A DNA stretch of 64,000 nt, from NCBI RefSeq assembly GCF_000735435.1, contig NZ_JMPP01000067.1, forward strand, positions 1 to 64,000. Reading direction: 5' to 3'. Made by a program: the position numbers and the translations under genes. Source of the DNA: Klebsiella planticola ATCC 33531 (lineage in GTDB: Bacteria; Pseudomonadota; Gammaproteobacteria; Enterobacterales; Enterobacteriaceae). Under the pieces are notes generated by a model. That model was not told the DNA's origin, made no database searches, and saw only the letters and a program-made list of their open reading frames with translations. Shown here piece by piece: positions 1 through 6,707 of the stretch (within the stretch, counting starts at the first letter, position 1; each line of letters opens with the position of its first letter).

Positions 1-758
1 CCTACCCGCTGGCCGTACAAGGCGATATTTTTCGAAAAAGAGTTGGCGACGATAAAATCCAGATCGCTTGCCAGCGCCAGCCTCAGCGCATAGCAGTCCT
101 CCTCCAGCCCGGCGCCAAACCCCTGATAGGCGATATCGAAAAATGGCAGCAGACCCTGCGCCTGAACCACGCCCAGAAGCGTCTGCCACTGGCTCTGGCT
201 CAGATCGGTGCCGGTCGGGTTATGGCAGCATGGATGCAGCAGCACCGCCGTGCCGGCGGGTAGCGTCTGCAGGACCGTCAGCATGTCGGCAAAGCGCAAT
301 TCGCCGCGGAGATTGTCAAAATAGGGATAGCTGTTCACCTGCAGCCCTGCGCCGGAAAAAATCGCCTGATGGTTGGCCCAGGTTGGATCAGAGACCCAAA
401 TCTCTTTACGCTGTAAAAAGTGAACGAGAAAATCTGCCGCCAGCTTCAACGCCCCTGAACCGCCAACGGTTTGTACCGTCGCCAGCACAGATTCCGGGGC
501 GGCAGGCCCCAGCAGCAAGGTCTGTATCTGGCTGGCAAAGCTTGCGCTGCCTTCAATCGGCGGATAGCCGTGCGGCTGCTGCTGCGCCAGCAGGCGCCGC
601 TCTGCCTGCTCGACGGCCCGCATCAGCGGAACTTTTCCTCGCTCGTCATAATATAAGCCGATGCCTAAATTCACCTTCCGCGGATTGCGGTCCTGCAAAT
701 AGGCTTCCATTAATGACATAATAGGGTCGGGAGTCGACGGTTTAATTTCTGCGAACAT
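1..758 (-). CDS. Aromatic/aspartate-type aminotransferase, partial (C-terminus outside window)
   Basis: The reverse strand reads without a stop from an ATG at 758 to the window edge, giving 252 residues of a fold-type I PLP enzyme of the AspC/TyrB family, which is usually about 397 residues. It opens MFAEIKPSTPDPIM, has the early glycine-rich LGIGLYYDE segment, the NPTG motif of the pyridoxal site, and near the edge the S-F-S-K-N motif whose lysine forms the Schiff base. An AGGA sequence precedes the start. It is the third gene of a probable operon with a hydrolase and a RidA-like protein, 55 bases apart. It should transfer amino groups between an aromatic or acidic amino acid and 2-oxoglutarate; the true substrate is unknown. 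It is not housekeeping tyrB or aspC by context. Confidence 0.85.
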   Translation of the reverse strand, partial: MFAEIKPSTPDPIMSLMEAYLQDRNPRKVNLGIGLYYDERGKVPLMRAVEQAERRLLAQQQPHGYPPIEGSASFASQIQTLLLGPAAPESVLATVQTVGGSGALKLAADFLVHFLQRKEIWVSDPTWANHQAIFSGAGLQVNSYPYFDNLRGELRFADMLTVLQTLPAGTAVLLHPCCHNPTGTDLSQSQWQTLLGVVQAQGLLPFFDIAYQGFGAGLEEDCYALRLALASDLDFIVANSFSKNIALYGQRV

Positions 759-813
759 AGGTATCCTTAGCCATAATAAATATGACTGGCAGGTGAACAT
801 TTATTTTTTATTT

Positions 814-1185
814 TCAGGCCGTAGCGCTGACGGTAATTTCTATTTTCATTCCCGGCACGACTAATTTATCAACGATCACCGTCGAACGATTTGGATAAGG
901 GGCATTGAAGTAGCGCCGGTAAATATCATCAAGGCGTGCAACATCGTTGACGTCAGTCAGATAAATAATAACCTGGAGAACATTATCGCTGTGGCTCCCT
1001 GCCGCCTGTAGCGCCTGGGTGAGATTATCGAAAGTCAGGGCGATCTGCTGTTCCGCCGGGCCGGTTTCAATAGTGCCATCAGCCCGAACCGGTCCATGTG
1101 CGGTAAAGAGCATCCCGCCGCCGCGTGTCGCCCAGGAGAACGGCTGACCGATATCCGGAAGGCCGGTATGAATTACGTCTCGCAT
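814..1185 (-). CDS. RidA/YjgF-family enamine/imine deaminase
   Basis: This 123-residue protein is a single RidA (YjgF/YER057c/UK114) domain of normal length. The conserved arginine is in YPNRSTVIV (Arg100) and the glutamate in MKIEITV (Glu116), matching Arg105 and Glu120 of RidA, so deaminase activity is plausible. The family hydrolyses reactive enamines or imines formed by PLP enzymes. Its start overlaps the end of the upstream hydrolase gene by 13 bases and it lies just before an aminotransferase, which suggests it clears an imine made in this small pathway. It is a paralogue of housekeeping ridA, judged by location and sequence. Confidence 0.85.
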   Translation of the reverse strand: MRDVIHTGLPDIGQPFSWATRGGGMLFTAHGPVRADGTIETGPAEQQIALTFDNLTQALQAAGSHSDNVLQVIIYLTDVNDVARLDDIYRRYFNAPYPNRSTVIVDKLVVPGMKIEITVSATA

Positions 1186-1976
1186 AAAGGATTCTCGTAG
1201 TGATAAAGCTGGCTGAAAAGTGCGCCATCGGTGGCAAACAGCGCGTCAAGAATGGTGTAGTGGTTAGCCCCCGGCAGGGCTATTGCGTCAACCGGCCTCC
1301 CCCGCTGTCGCAACCGCTGAGCGTAGTTTTCACTTTGCGCGATGAGCTCGGCTCGCTCGGCGGTGCCGTAAAACAGCGTCAGAGGGGGGATCTTCGTCGC
1401 TAAATGACGCAGCGGGCTGAGGTCATTCACCTCCTGGGGCGTCAGCTGCAGTGACCGGTTGACCGCTGTATTCAGCAAAGGCTCAAGCTCATAAATCCCG
1501 CTGATTGCCAGTACCGCATCGACACGCGGATGCGCCTGCCAGCAGGCCGCCAGATGGCCGCCTGCGGAGTGCCCACACAGATAAACCGGGCTACACAGAC
1601 CCGGCTGGCGACCAATGGCGTCCAGCGCCGCCCCAATCTGGCGGTGGATCGTCGTTAACGTCGCCTGCGGCGCTAACGTATATTCCAGCAACATCACATC
1701 AAACCCACGGGCCAGCGGCCCGACAGTAATAAAGGCAAAATCCTCTTTATTACAGGATTGCCAGTACCCGCCATGAATAAATATTATCGTGCCCATTTTT
1801 CTGGCGGCAGAAATAAACCAGTCAATACCTTCCCGTGGATGTTCACCATAAGAAAAAGTCATCATATTTTCGCCGCACTGGTACGCTTGCTGACTTCGTC
1901 GCTGAAAGTCAGCCAGTATTTCCGCCTCATTATCTACGGTTGTGCTGTTATCATAACTCCCGACGCTGAGTTTCAT
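1173..1976 (-). CDS. Alpha/beta hydrolase, arylformamidase (kynurenine formamidase)-like
   Basis: The 267-residue product is an alpha/beta hydrolase of the animal-type arylformamidase family. It shows the oxyanion motif HGGYW (68-72), the nucleophile elbow GHSAGG (Ser137), the family-typical SGIYELEPL and LSPLRHL segments, and a C-terminal GANHY histidine (His239). The catalytic acid region reads GTAE where animal arylformamidase has an aspartate, so Glu207 may replace it. The family cleaves N-formyl-kynurenine or small esters. It is the first gene of a three-gene operon with the RidA-like protein and the aminotransferase. The ribosome site before the ATG is weak. The exact substrate is not deducible. 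Confidence 0.75.
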   Translation of the reverse strand: MKLSVGSYDNSTTVDNEAEILADFQRRSQQAYQCGENMMTFSYGEHPREGIDWFISAARKMGTIIFIHGGYWQSCNKEDFAFITVGPLARGFDVMLLEYTLAPQATLTTIHRQIGAALDAIGRQPGLCSPVYLCGHSAGGHLAACWQAHPRVDAVLAISGIYELEPLLNTAVNRSLQLTPQEVNDLSPLRHLATKIPPLTLFYGTAERAELIAQSENYAQRLRQRGRPVDAIALPGANHYTILDALFATDGALFSQLYHYENPLCET

Positions 1977-2373
1977 ATATTAAACTTTGTTTATTATTTA
2001 AGATGTGGCTTAACTATTAGCAATGAGAAAATATGTTGTCAAGCTTGCACAAAGTGGAATGCGTGAGAGTTAATAGAAATTAAATCTCAGAGCTAATAAG
2101 TTTTACCAGTGAAACTTTTATCGGGAAATGCGCCTGCGAAAATGATGACGGTCAAGGATCGGCGCTCACCTGTCCACGCATTCGTCGGCTTCTTCCCCCT
2201 TCCTGCCCAGCGTACTGTGACCGAGCCAACGTCCTGAGAAACCACTGAAGGGACAAACTGTACAAACATCGGGAAAAGTTCATACTCAACGCTATAAGTG
2301 AGCCAATATTTTTGATATTAAACTGGTCGTCGCCGTGTCAGGTCTCAGAACTTATAAAAAGGAATACAGACCA
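1977..2373. other. Intergenic region between divergent genes
   Basis: About 400 bases separate the hydrolase operon (left) from the acetyltransferase gene (right). The first 110 bases are AT-rich and probably hold the leftward promoter. I see no open frame with a ribosome site and no repeat here. Confidence 0.5.
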
Positions 2374-3240
2374 ATGAAATACAAATTAGTCAAGCAGGTT
2401 GTCCATGATGATGTGTTAAGAAACAGCTTCATTAATTTGGCAATTAAGACCTTCGATCTCTCTTTTAAAGAGTGGTACAAGAAAGGCTACTGGACCGAGT
2501 CCTATATTCCTTATGCGTTTGTTGATCATAATAAAGTGATTGCCAATGCGTCGGCTAACATTATCGATCTCATGTGGCAGGGAGAACCCAGGCGCTATAT
2601 CCAGATTGGGACCGTGATGACCGCCACCGATCATCGTGAAAAGGGCCTGGCCAGCCAGCTGATTAACCATATTCTGACTGACTGGCAGGAGCAGGCCGAC
2701 GGTATTTTTCTCTTCGCTAACTCCACAACCGTTGATTTCTATCCTAAATTCGGCTTTGAACAAACCGACGAATACCAGTACGCCCTGCCGGTTACGCCCG
2801 TTGCCGGGGATTTTCGCAAGCTGGATATGGATAAAGAGAGCGATGTGAATATCCTCAAATACTATTATCAGAAAGCCAACCCGTTCTCCCGCCTTTCGGC
2901 ACACAATAACTTCGGTCTGTTGATGTTCTACTGCTCGGCGTTTATGAAGCACTTCGTCTATTACTCGGAGAAAAATAATGCCGTGGCGATCGCCATGCAA
3001 AACGATCATGCATTGCTCTGTTTTGATATTTTCTGTGACAGCGCGAGTTCGATGACCAGCATCGTGAATGAACTTGCGGCGCAACATACCCGGCAGGTTA
3101 TTTTAGGCTTTACTCCCAGGGAAGACCGGGCAGGTGAATATGAAAAAATTGAAATTGATGATTTTCTTTTCATCTATACGGCAAAAGAAAATATCTTTAA
3201 GGAGCGTAAGCTGATGTTCCCGACGCTCTCGCATGCCTGA
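2374..3240 (+). CDS. GNAT-family N-acetyltransferase
   Basis: The 288-residue product carries an N-terminal GNAT fold. The acetyl-CoA pyrophosphate loop is visible as DHREKGLASQLI (about 87-97), preceded by the beta strand IGTVMTATD. The second half (about 150-288) is a separate region without a motif I recognise; two-part proteins of this kind occur among bacterial GNATs. The frame is open upstream to a GTG at 2335, but the ATG at 2374 has an AAAAAGGA ribosome site about ten bases before it and is preferred. The acceptor substrate is unknown. It stands alone, convergent with the small zinc-ribbon gene. Confidence 0.75.
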   Translation: MKYKLVKQVVHDDVLRNSFINLAIKTFDLSFKEWYKKGYWTESYIPYAFVDHNKVIANASANIIDLMWQGEPRRYIQIGTVMTATDHREKGLASQLINHILTDWQEQADGIFLFANSTTVDFYPKFGFEQTDEYQYALPVTPVAGDFRKLDMDKESDVNILKYYYQKANPFSRLSAHNNFGLLMFYCSAFMKHFVYYSEKNNAVAIAMQNDHALLCFDIFCDSASSMTSIVNELAAQHTRQVILGFTPREDRAGEYEKIEIDDFLFIYTAKENIFKERKLMFPTLSHA

Positions 3241-3351
3241 GTCCCCCGGCCATATTGCGACTGGCGCAAGCCCGTACCGAGGCTGAAGCCCAGGCGGCAA
3301 CCACCTCTCCCGCGATGATCCCACCGGGGCGTGGCGGAAGAGGTGAAAACA

Positions 3352-3516
3352 TTATTTAGTGACGATAAACAGAGACTTGCAGCGCGGACACAATAATGTC
3401 ACCCCTTTTTTAATTTTGTTCACCGGCTGCCGTGATTTATGCCCGCATTGCGGGCAGGTTACCGTGGTATCAGAGGTGGAACTCAAGCGCTTCACTGCGT
3501 TGTCGAAGAATGACAT
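3352..3516 (-). CDS. Small zinc-ribbon protein, YnfU-like
   Basis: A 54-residue frame on the reverse strand begins MSFFDNAVKRLSS and carries two CxxC knuckles, CPQCGHKSRQ (21-30) and LLCPRCKSLF (42-50), spaced as in a compact zinc ribbon. The basic segment between them (KSRQPVNKIKKGV) resembles small enterobacterial proteins annotated YnfU. A GGTAAAGG sequence lies just upstream of the ATG. The even knuckle spacing, basic charge and good start signal argue that this is the real gene and not the overlapping 66-codon frame on the other strand. Its function is unknown; a nucleic acid or protein contact is an inference from the fold. Confidence 0.75.
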   Translation of the reverse strand: MSFFDNAVKRLSSTSDTTVTCPQCGHKSRQPVNKIKKGVTLLCPRCKSLFIVTK

Positions 3517-3987
3517 AGACCTTTACCCGCTGAATGAATGTGGTCTATCATACCACTAACTGATTAAAAAACACACAACATCAGGGCGCGCGGGGAAATG
3601 ACCAGGGGGAGGAATTTATCGCGGTTTAATCCGCTATTTACGTGATGACATCGCGTCGCGCTTAAATCAGGATGCCTCATTGCCGATTTTCTGTTCATCC
3701 CTCGCGATGGTGTTACTCGATCGTCAGATATTATTAACTGCATCAATATAAAGGAGGTTTTACTTATTTTCCGGAAGGCGTCCCGCTTGCGGCAGACTCG
3801 GTATGAGGTATCATGATGCGCAGCTTCAGGTGTTTTCACTAAAAACAGCACGATCGCCCTATTAAATGCAGAAATCCCGATAAAAATAAGATAAATAGTA
3901 TAAGTCTTAAATTACCTCTTATATGATGAATGAGATATGGTAATGTTCATTCATATCGAATGATTACAGATAAACAAGAGATAAGAA
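3517..3987. other. Intergenic region, no supported gene
   Basis: About 470 bases without a convincing gene. An AAGGAGG sequence at about 3752 looks like a strong ribosome site but no ATG or GTG follows at a useful distance. The last 100 bases are AT-rich and probably contain the promoter of the next gene. Confidence 0.4.
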
Positions 3988-4260
3988 ATGACTGAAAACT
4001 CAACAATTCACGCTCAAAATTGTCGTACCGATATCGGGATTGGGAAACAGGTCACGGCCAGCGTAAAAGGTTACGTCGATGGCCATCTTTATATGATTGA
4101 CATCACCGTTCATCCTGTTGAGATCACATTTGATTTTGGCGAAGAAAAAATTATGCGCGGGTCTTATTTTAGCTCTAAGAATCAGGAGATGGTATGGGCG
4201 GCGGAAAGAAAAGAGCTGACCATCTCCGATGAAAAAGGATCTTTCACGATAGCCTTTTAG
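3988..4260 (+). CDS. Hypothetical protein, 90 aa
   Basis: A 90-residue frame begins MTENSTIHAQNC after a weak AGAGATAAG ribosome site. The protein is soluble, acidic in its C-terminal half and rich in beta-forming stretches (DGHLYMIDITVHPVEITFDFG and ELTISDEKGSFTIAF). I recognise no domain. AT-rich flanks and the position in a run of small genes next to a tRNA suggest acquired DNA. It converges with the next small gene, 9 bases apart. Confidence 0.5.
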   Translation: MTENSTIHAQNCRTDIGIGKQVTASVKGYVDGHLYMIDITVHPVEITFDFGEEKIMRGSYFSSKNQEMVWAAERKELTISDEKGSFTIAF

Positions 4261-4269
4261 TGTTCAGGT

Positions 4270-4482
4270 TCAATGTCGATAAAACGTGCCGTCGCTATGC
4301 CCTGAGCCAATACGGCCCGCTTCAATTAAAATTTCATCAATAACATCTTCCAGGCACGCTGAACCATGATTCTCACAAATCATATGAACCTGTTTCAATA
4401 TTTCTTCCTGGGACATCTCTCCGCGTAAAGCGGAGGTCAGCATCACCGATGCCCAGCGCCGAACTTCCGGGTGCGTAATCAT
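4270..4482 (-). CDS. Hypothetical protein, 70 aa
   Basis: A 70-residue, mostly helical frame (MITHPEVRRWASVMLTSAL...) with a GAGG ribosome site nine bases upstream of the ATG. The segment MSQEEILKQVHMICENHG followed by CLEDVIDEILIEAGRIG looks like a small two- or three-helix protein. No family was recognised. It is the downstream member of a run of leftward small genes. Confidence 0.5.
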   Translation of the reverse strand: MITHPEVRRWASVMLTSALRGEMSQEEILKQVHMICENHGSACLEDVIDEILIEAGRIGSGHSDGTFYRH

Positions 4483-4623
4483 ACATCTTTACCTCAAATA
4501 GCAACACACGCCTTTAAATTATAGGTGCTCACCGGACATTCACCCATTAAATGATGCTGTCGCCCCTGTCGGCGCGGCATAGAGGTTGACTCATCCTGCC
4601 GCAGCCGACCGCTCATCGCTGCG

Positions 4624-4854
4624 CTATGACAACAGTTTTACCGCCGCGTTTTGAATCTCGGCCGATGTTAAATCGCGATCGGAGGCAACATGCACAATGC
4701 GATGATCGCCGGTCAAGGAAGGAAATTCAGCAGACATGATCTGCAGCTGTTTTTGTTCACCGTTAGGATACTCACGTAATATTGTTGTTACCCCCGGCAC
4801 TATTTTCGCGACAACTGCCGGTAATGCATTGAAAAAAACAATAACTTTCTTCAT
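4624..4854 (-). CDS. Hypothetical protein, 76 aa
   Basis: A 76-residue frame starting MKKVIVFFNALPAVVAK, with an AGGTGG ribosome site about nine bases upstream. The start resembles a hydrophobic strand, not a cleaved signal. The rest is mixed alpha/beta, ending TSAEIQNAAVKLLS. No domain was recognised. It is leftward like its neighbours. Confidence 0.45.
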   Translation of the reverse strand: MKKVIVFFNALPAVVAKIVPGVTTILREYPNGEQKQLQIMSAEFPSLTGDHRIVHVASDRDLTSAEIQNAAVKLLS

Positions 4855-4941
4855 GAGTCTACCACCTGGCTGAAAGCATAATGATGACTATGCCATGCAT
4901 TGTGTGATGAAAAAGAAAAGGCCCCGTCCGGGGCCCTTTCG

Positions 4942-5130
4942 TTATTTCCGACACGCCATTGTCGCCGTGCCGCTGGAAATGTAAGGAGCAATATTATCAA
5001 ATGTAATCATTGATGTTTTACAAAAGATACATTTTGCGCCAAAGGGATTTTTTTCCGTCACATCGTAATTCGATGTTCTGTATTGTGACCCATGACAACA
5101 TGGGCATCTGAAATGAATGTATTCAGTCAT
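4942..5130 (-). CDS. Small zinc-finger protein resembling cold-shock YmcF/YnfQ
   Basis: The 62-residue protein starts MTEYIHFRCPCCHGSQYRTS and has two CxxC pairs, CPCC (9-12) and CIFC (about 38-41), followed by KTSMITFDNI. This is the pattern I recall for E. coli YmcF and YnfQ, 62-residue proteins made at low temperature. The ATG at 5130 has AAGG eight bases upstream and gives exactly 62 residues, so it is preferred over the in-frame ATG at 5157. Two YdfK/YnaE-like genes lie within 1.3 kb on the other strand. The molecular role of the family is unknown; zinc binding is inferred from the cysteines. Confidence 0.7.
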   Translation of the reverse strand: MTEYIHFRCPCCHGSQYRTSNYDVTEKNPFGAKCIFCKTSMITFDNIAPYISSGTATMACRK

Positions 5131-5432
5131 AATGTTAACCTTGATGTGTGACAACATTCACTACCGCAGGGACTAGAGGTTATACTCTGGTGAAAACTCA
5201 TCTGTGGTTTTCAAGGATAGTGCAGAAATCACCGTGCTGAACAGCAGGCCAAGAATACGCTTTCTTTGCGACCGTTCTCTGTATGATTAATCTGAGGTTT
5301 TTCACCAGCTTAATCATGACTTATTTTAGTGATTGTCTAAGATATGTTGTTCGTTTTTTTAATTTGCCCTTGGGCATATCTGGTCTGCAAAAAAACTTAT
5401 CGAAGAGAAAAATACCCAAAAGGAGATATCAG
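5131..5432. other. Intergenic/leader region before small rightward genes
   Basis: About 300 bases separate the YmcF-like gene from the 52-residue gene. The right part could fold: AGATATG (5340-5346) can pair with CATATCT (5375-5381), enclosing the tight hairpin TGCCC-TT-GGGCA (5365-5376). The two pairings share bases, so they are alternatives. A regulated leader is possible but not shown. Confidence 0.35.
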
Positions 5433-5591
5433 ATGATAAATGCGATGAGAAAATTCCAGGAACTGTTGCAGATAATTTTTAAGACTCAAACCGTTGAAAC
5501 CATTAACGCATGTAAATCAGCAATTGGCAAGCATTATTTTTTACAGCTTTTTAACAGTATTTTTTTGCCCGTAAAACTATGCAAATACTGA
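5433..5591 (+). CDS. Small hypothetical protein, 52 aa
   Basis: The ATG at 5433 follows a near-perfect AAGGAGATATCAG ribosome site, which is the main support for a gene here. The product (MINAMRKFQELLQIIFKTQT... ending SIFLPVKLCKY) is basic and has hydrophobic stretches that may be amphipathic or membrane-associated. No family was recognised. It is followed at 94 bases by the first YdfK-like gene and may share its transcript. The frame is open upstream to 5283 without a ribosome site, so the shorter form is preferred. Confidence 0.5.
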   Translation: MINAMRKFQELLQIIFKTQTVETINACKSAIGKHYFLQLFNSIFLPVKLCKY

Positions 5592-5684
5592 CTATAACTG
5601 ACAACTTTATCAGTAGCTTATTCCTGCTGGCGCCCCATGTTACACTTATTTTGTGGTATTCTGTCTCTCCCGGAGATTTTTGCT

Positions 5685-5918
5685 ATGAGATCGGAAGACA
5701 CCCTTGACTGGTACCCAGCCCAGCTCCCGCCCGTTAAAATCATTCTGGGCAATGCCGTGCTTGAAGTCGGAAAGCTTGGCCGCCCGATCAACGCCAGAAC
5801 GCTACGTGAGTATCTGCAGGTGCTTCAGCGCACGCAAAAGAGCCGCGATGATAAAATTGCCCTGCAAACCGCAATCGACGTTTTGTCGGATAATCAACGC
5901 GTAAACGGAAAATTATAA
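5685..5918 (+). CDS. YdfK/YnaE-family cold-shock-associated protein, copy 1
   Basis: The 77-residue protein has the same length and pattern as E. coli YdfK and YnaE, prophage proteins linked to cold shock: DTLDWYPAQLP at the start, VKIILGNAVLEV, GRPINARTL, and the ending TAIDVLSDNQRVNGKL. A GGAG sequence precedes the ATG at 5685 by nine bases. In E. coli these genes sit singly in the Qin and Rac prophages, so finding one here beside a second copy points to a phage-derived segment. Biochemical function is unknown. Confidence 0.8.
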   Translation: MRSEDTLDWYPAQLPPVKIILGNAVLEVGKLGRPINARTLREYLQVLQRTQKSRDDKIALQTAIDVLSDNQRVNGKL

Positions 5919-6128
5919 TGGCCACGGCGGCTGCACCGCTATCTGGCTCGCTATCCCTTTCAATAACTTAAGTTTTTTTTAAATGTTCTCTGAAGAGAAT
6001 TAATTTGTATCTTTCACCTGTAAAAAGGTGCATCGTCGTAGTTGGCCCACAATGATATGCAGAGTCATTTGCCTGAGCCAACGTCAGAGTTAGCAACTCG
6101 CGCCGAACGCGTCCTTCGAGGTTTCAAC

Positions 6129-6365
6129 ATGAAAGCGGCAAACACTTTTTTTTGCCATCCATCCCAGCTACCGACGGTCAGAGCGATTATCGGGGACGCT
6201 GTGCTTGAAATTATCAGCAGCGGTGCGCCTGTGGGTGCAGCCGGACTGCTGGCGCTGCTGAAAAGCCCGGGAGCCAGAAAGAACTGGTCCGATGAAGGCC
6301 CCCTCTTGCAGATTGCGATTGATGCTCTGGAAGAGAGCTTATCGATTGATTTTAAAAAAATATAA
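6129..6365 (+). CDS. YdfK/YnaE-like protein, diverged copy 2
   Basis: The 78-residue product aligns with the neighbouring YdfK-like protein from the first residue: M-x7/8-HPSQLP against YPAQLP, then VRAIIGDAVLEI against VKIILGNAVLEV, and LLQIAIDALEES against ALQTAIDVLSDN. The ATG at 6129 is chosen because it matches the start of copy 1 and has an AGG at proper distance; the frame is open further up to a TTG at 6042. It is probably an old tandem duplicate that has diverged, mainly in the middle and at the C-terminus. Confidence 0.7.
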   Translation: MKAANTFFCHPSQLPTVRAIIGDAVLEIISSGAPVGAAGLLALLKSPGARKNWSDEGPLLQIAIDALEESLSIDFKKI

Positions 6366-6398
6366 CCAACACTGATTAACTACACCGAAGGTCACACT

Positions 6399-6518
6399 AT
6401 GTTTATGACACTATTTATTTATCTCGGAATTATCGGTTCCGTCGCCGCGCTGGCTTTATTTTCCCTGTCGCTGTTATGGATTGCCGTTTCAAATAACCCC
6501 GATAACACGGATATATAA
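6399..6518 (+). CDS. Small single-span membrane protein, 39 aa
   Basis: A 39-codon frame, MFMTLFIYLGIIGSVAALAL..., is one long hydrophobic helix followed by a short polar tail ending PDNTDI. A GAAGG ribosome site stands seven bases before the ATG and the gene begins 33 bases after the second YdfK-like gene, so it may be co-transcribed. It resembles the many small stress-induced inner-membrane proteins of enterobacteria. No name can be given. Confidence 0.6.
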   Translation: MFMTLFIYLGIIGSVAALALFSLSLLWIAVSNNPDNTDI

Positions 6519-6707
6519 ACTTCATCGCAATTTAATCTTCCGCTAAAGGCCAGCACCTCGACGCTATCTCTTCCTCAGACATCCTGTTGCATCGCTACCG
6601 GCTGCATTGCAGATAGCATAACGACGCATCTCTGGCCAACCGCTCCCTGTCCTGCCCCGCATGTGGAAAGTCCGGCAATGCCTTTCATCACCGGACCGGG
6701 CATGCGT

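Noticed and set aside
68-721. 217-codon forward open frame
   Set aside because: It is the antisense shadow of the aminotransferase gene; the reverse strand gives a clear family match.
2416-3087. 223-codon reverse frame across the acetyltransferase gene
   Set aside because: No ribosome site and no recognisable protein; the forward frame has GNAT motifs.
3359-3559. 66-codon forward frame with CPHCG
   Set aside because: The cysteine pattern is a mirror of the real zinc ribbon on the reverse strand; no ribosome site.
3564-3851. 95-codon reverse frame
   Set aside because: No ribosome site and no protein-like features; treated as intergenic.
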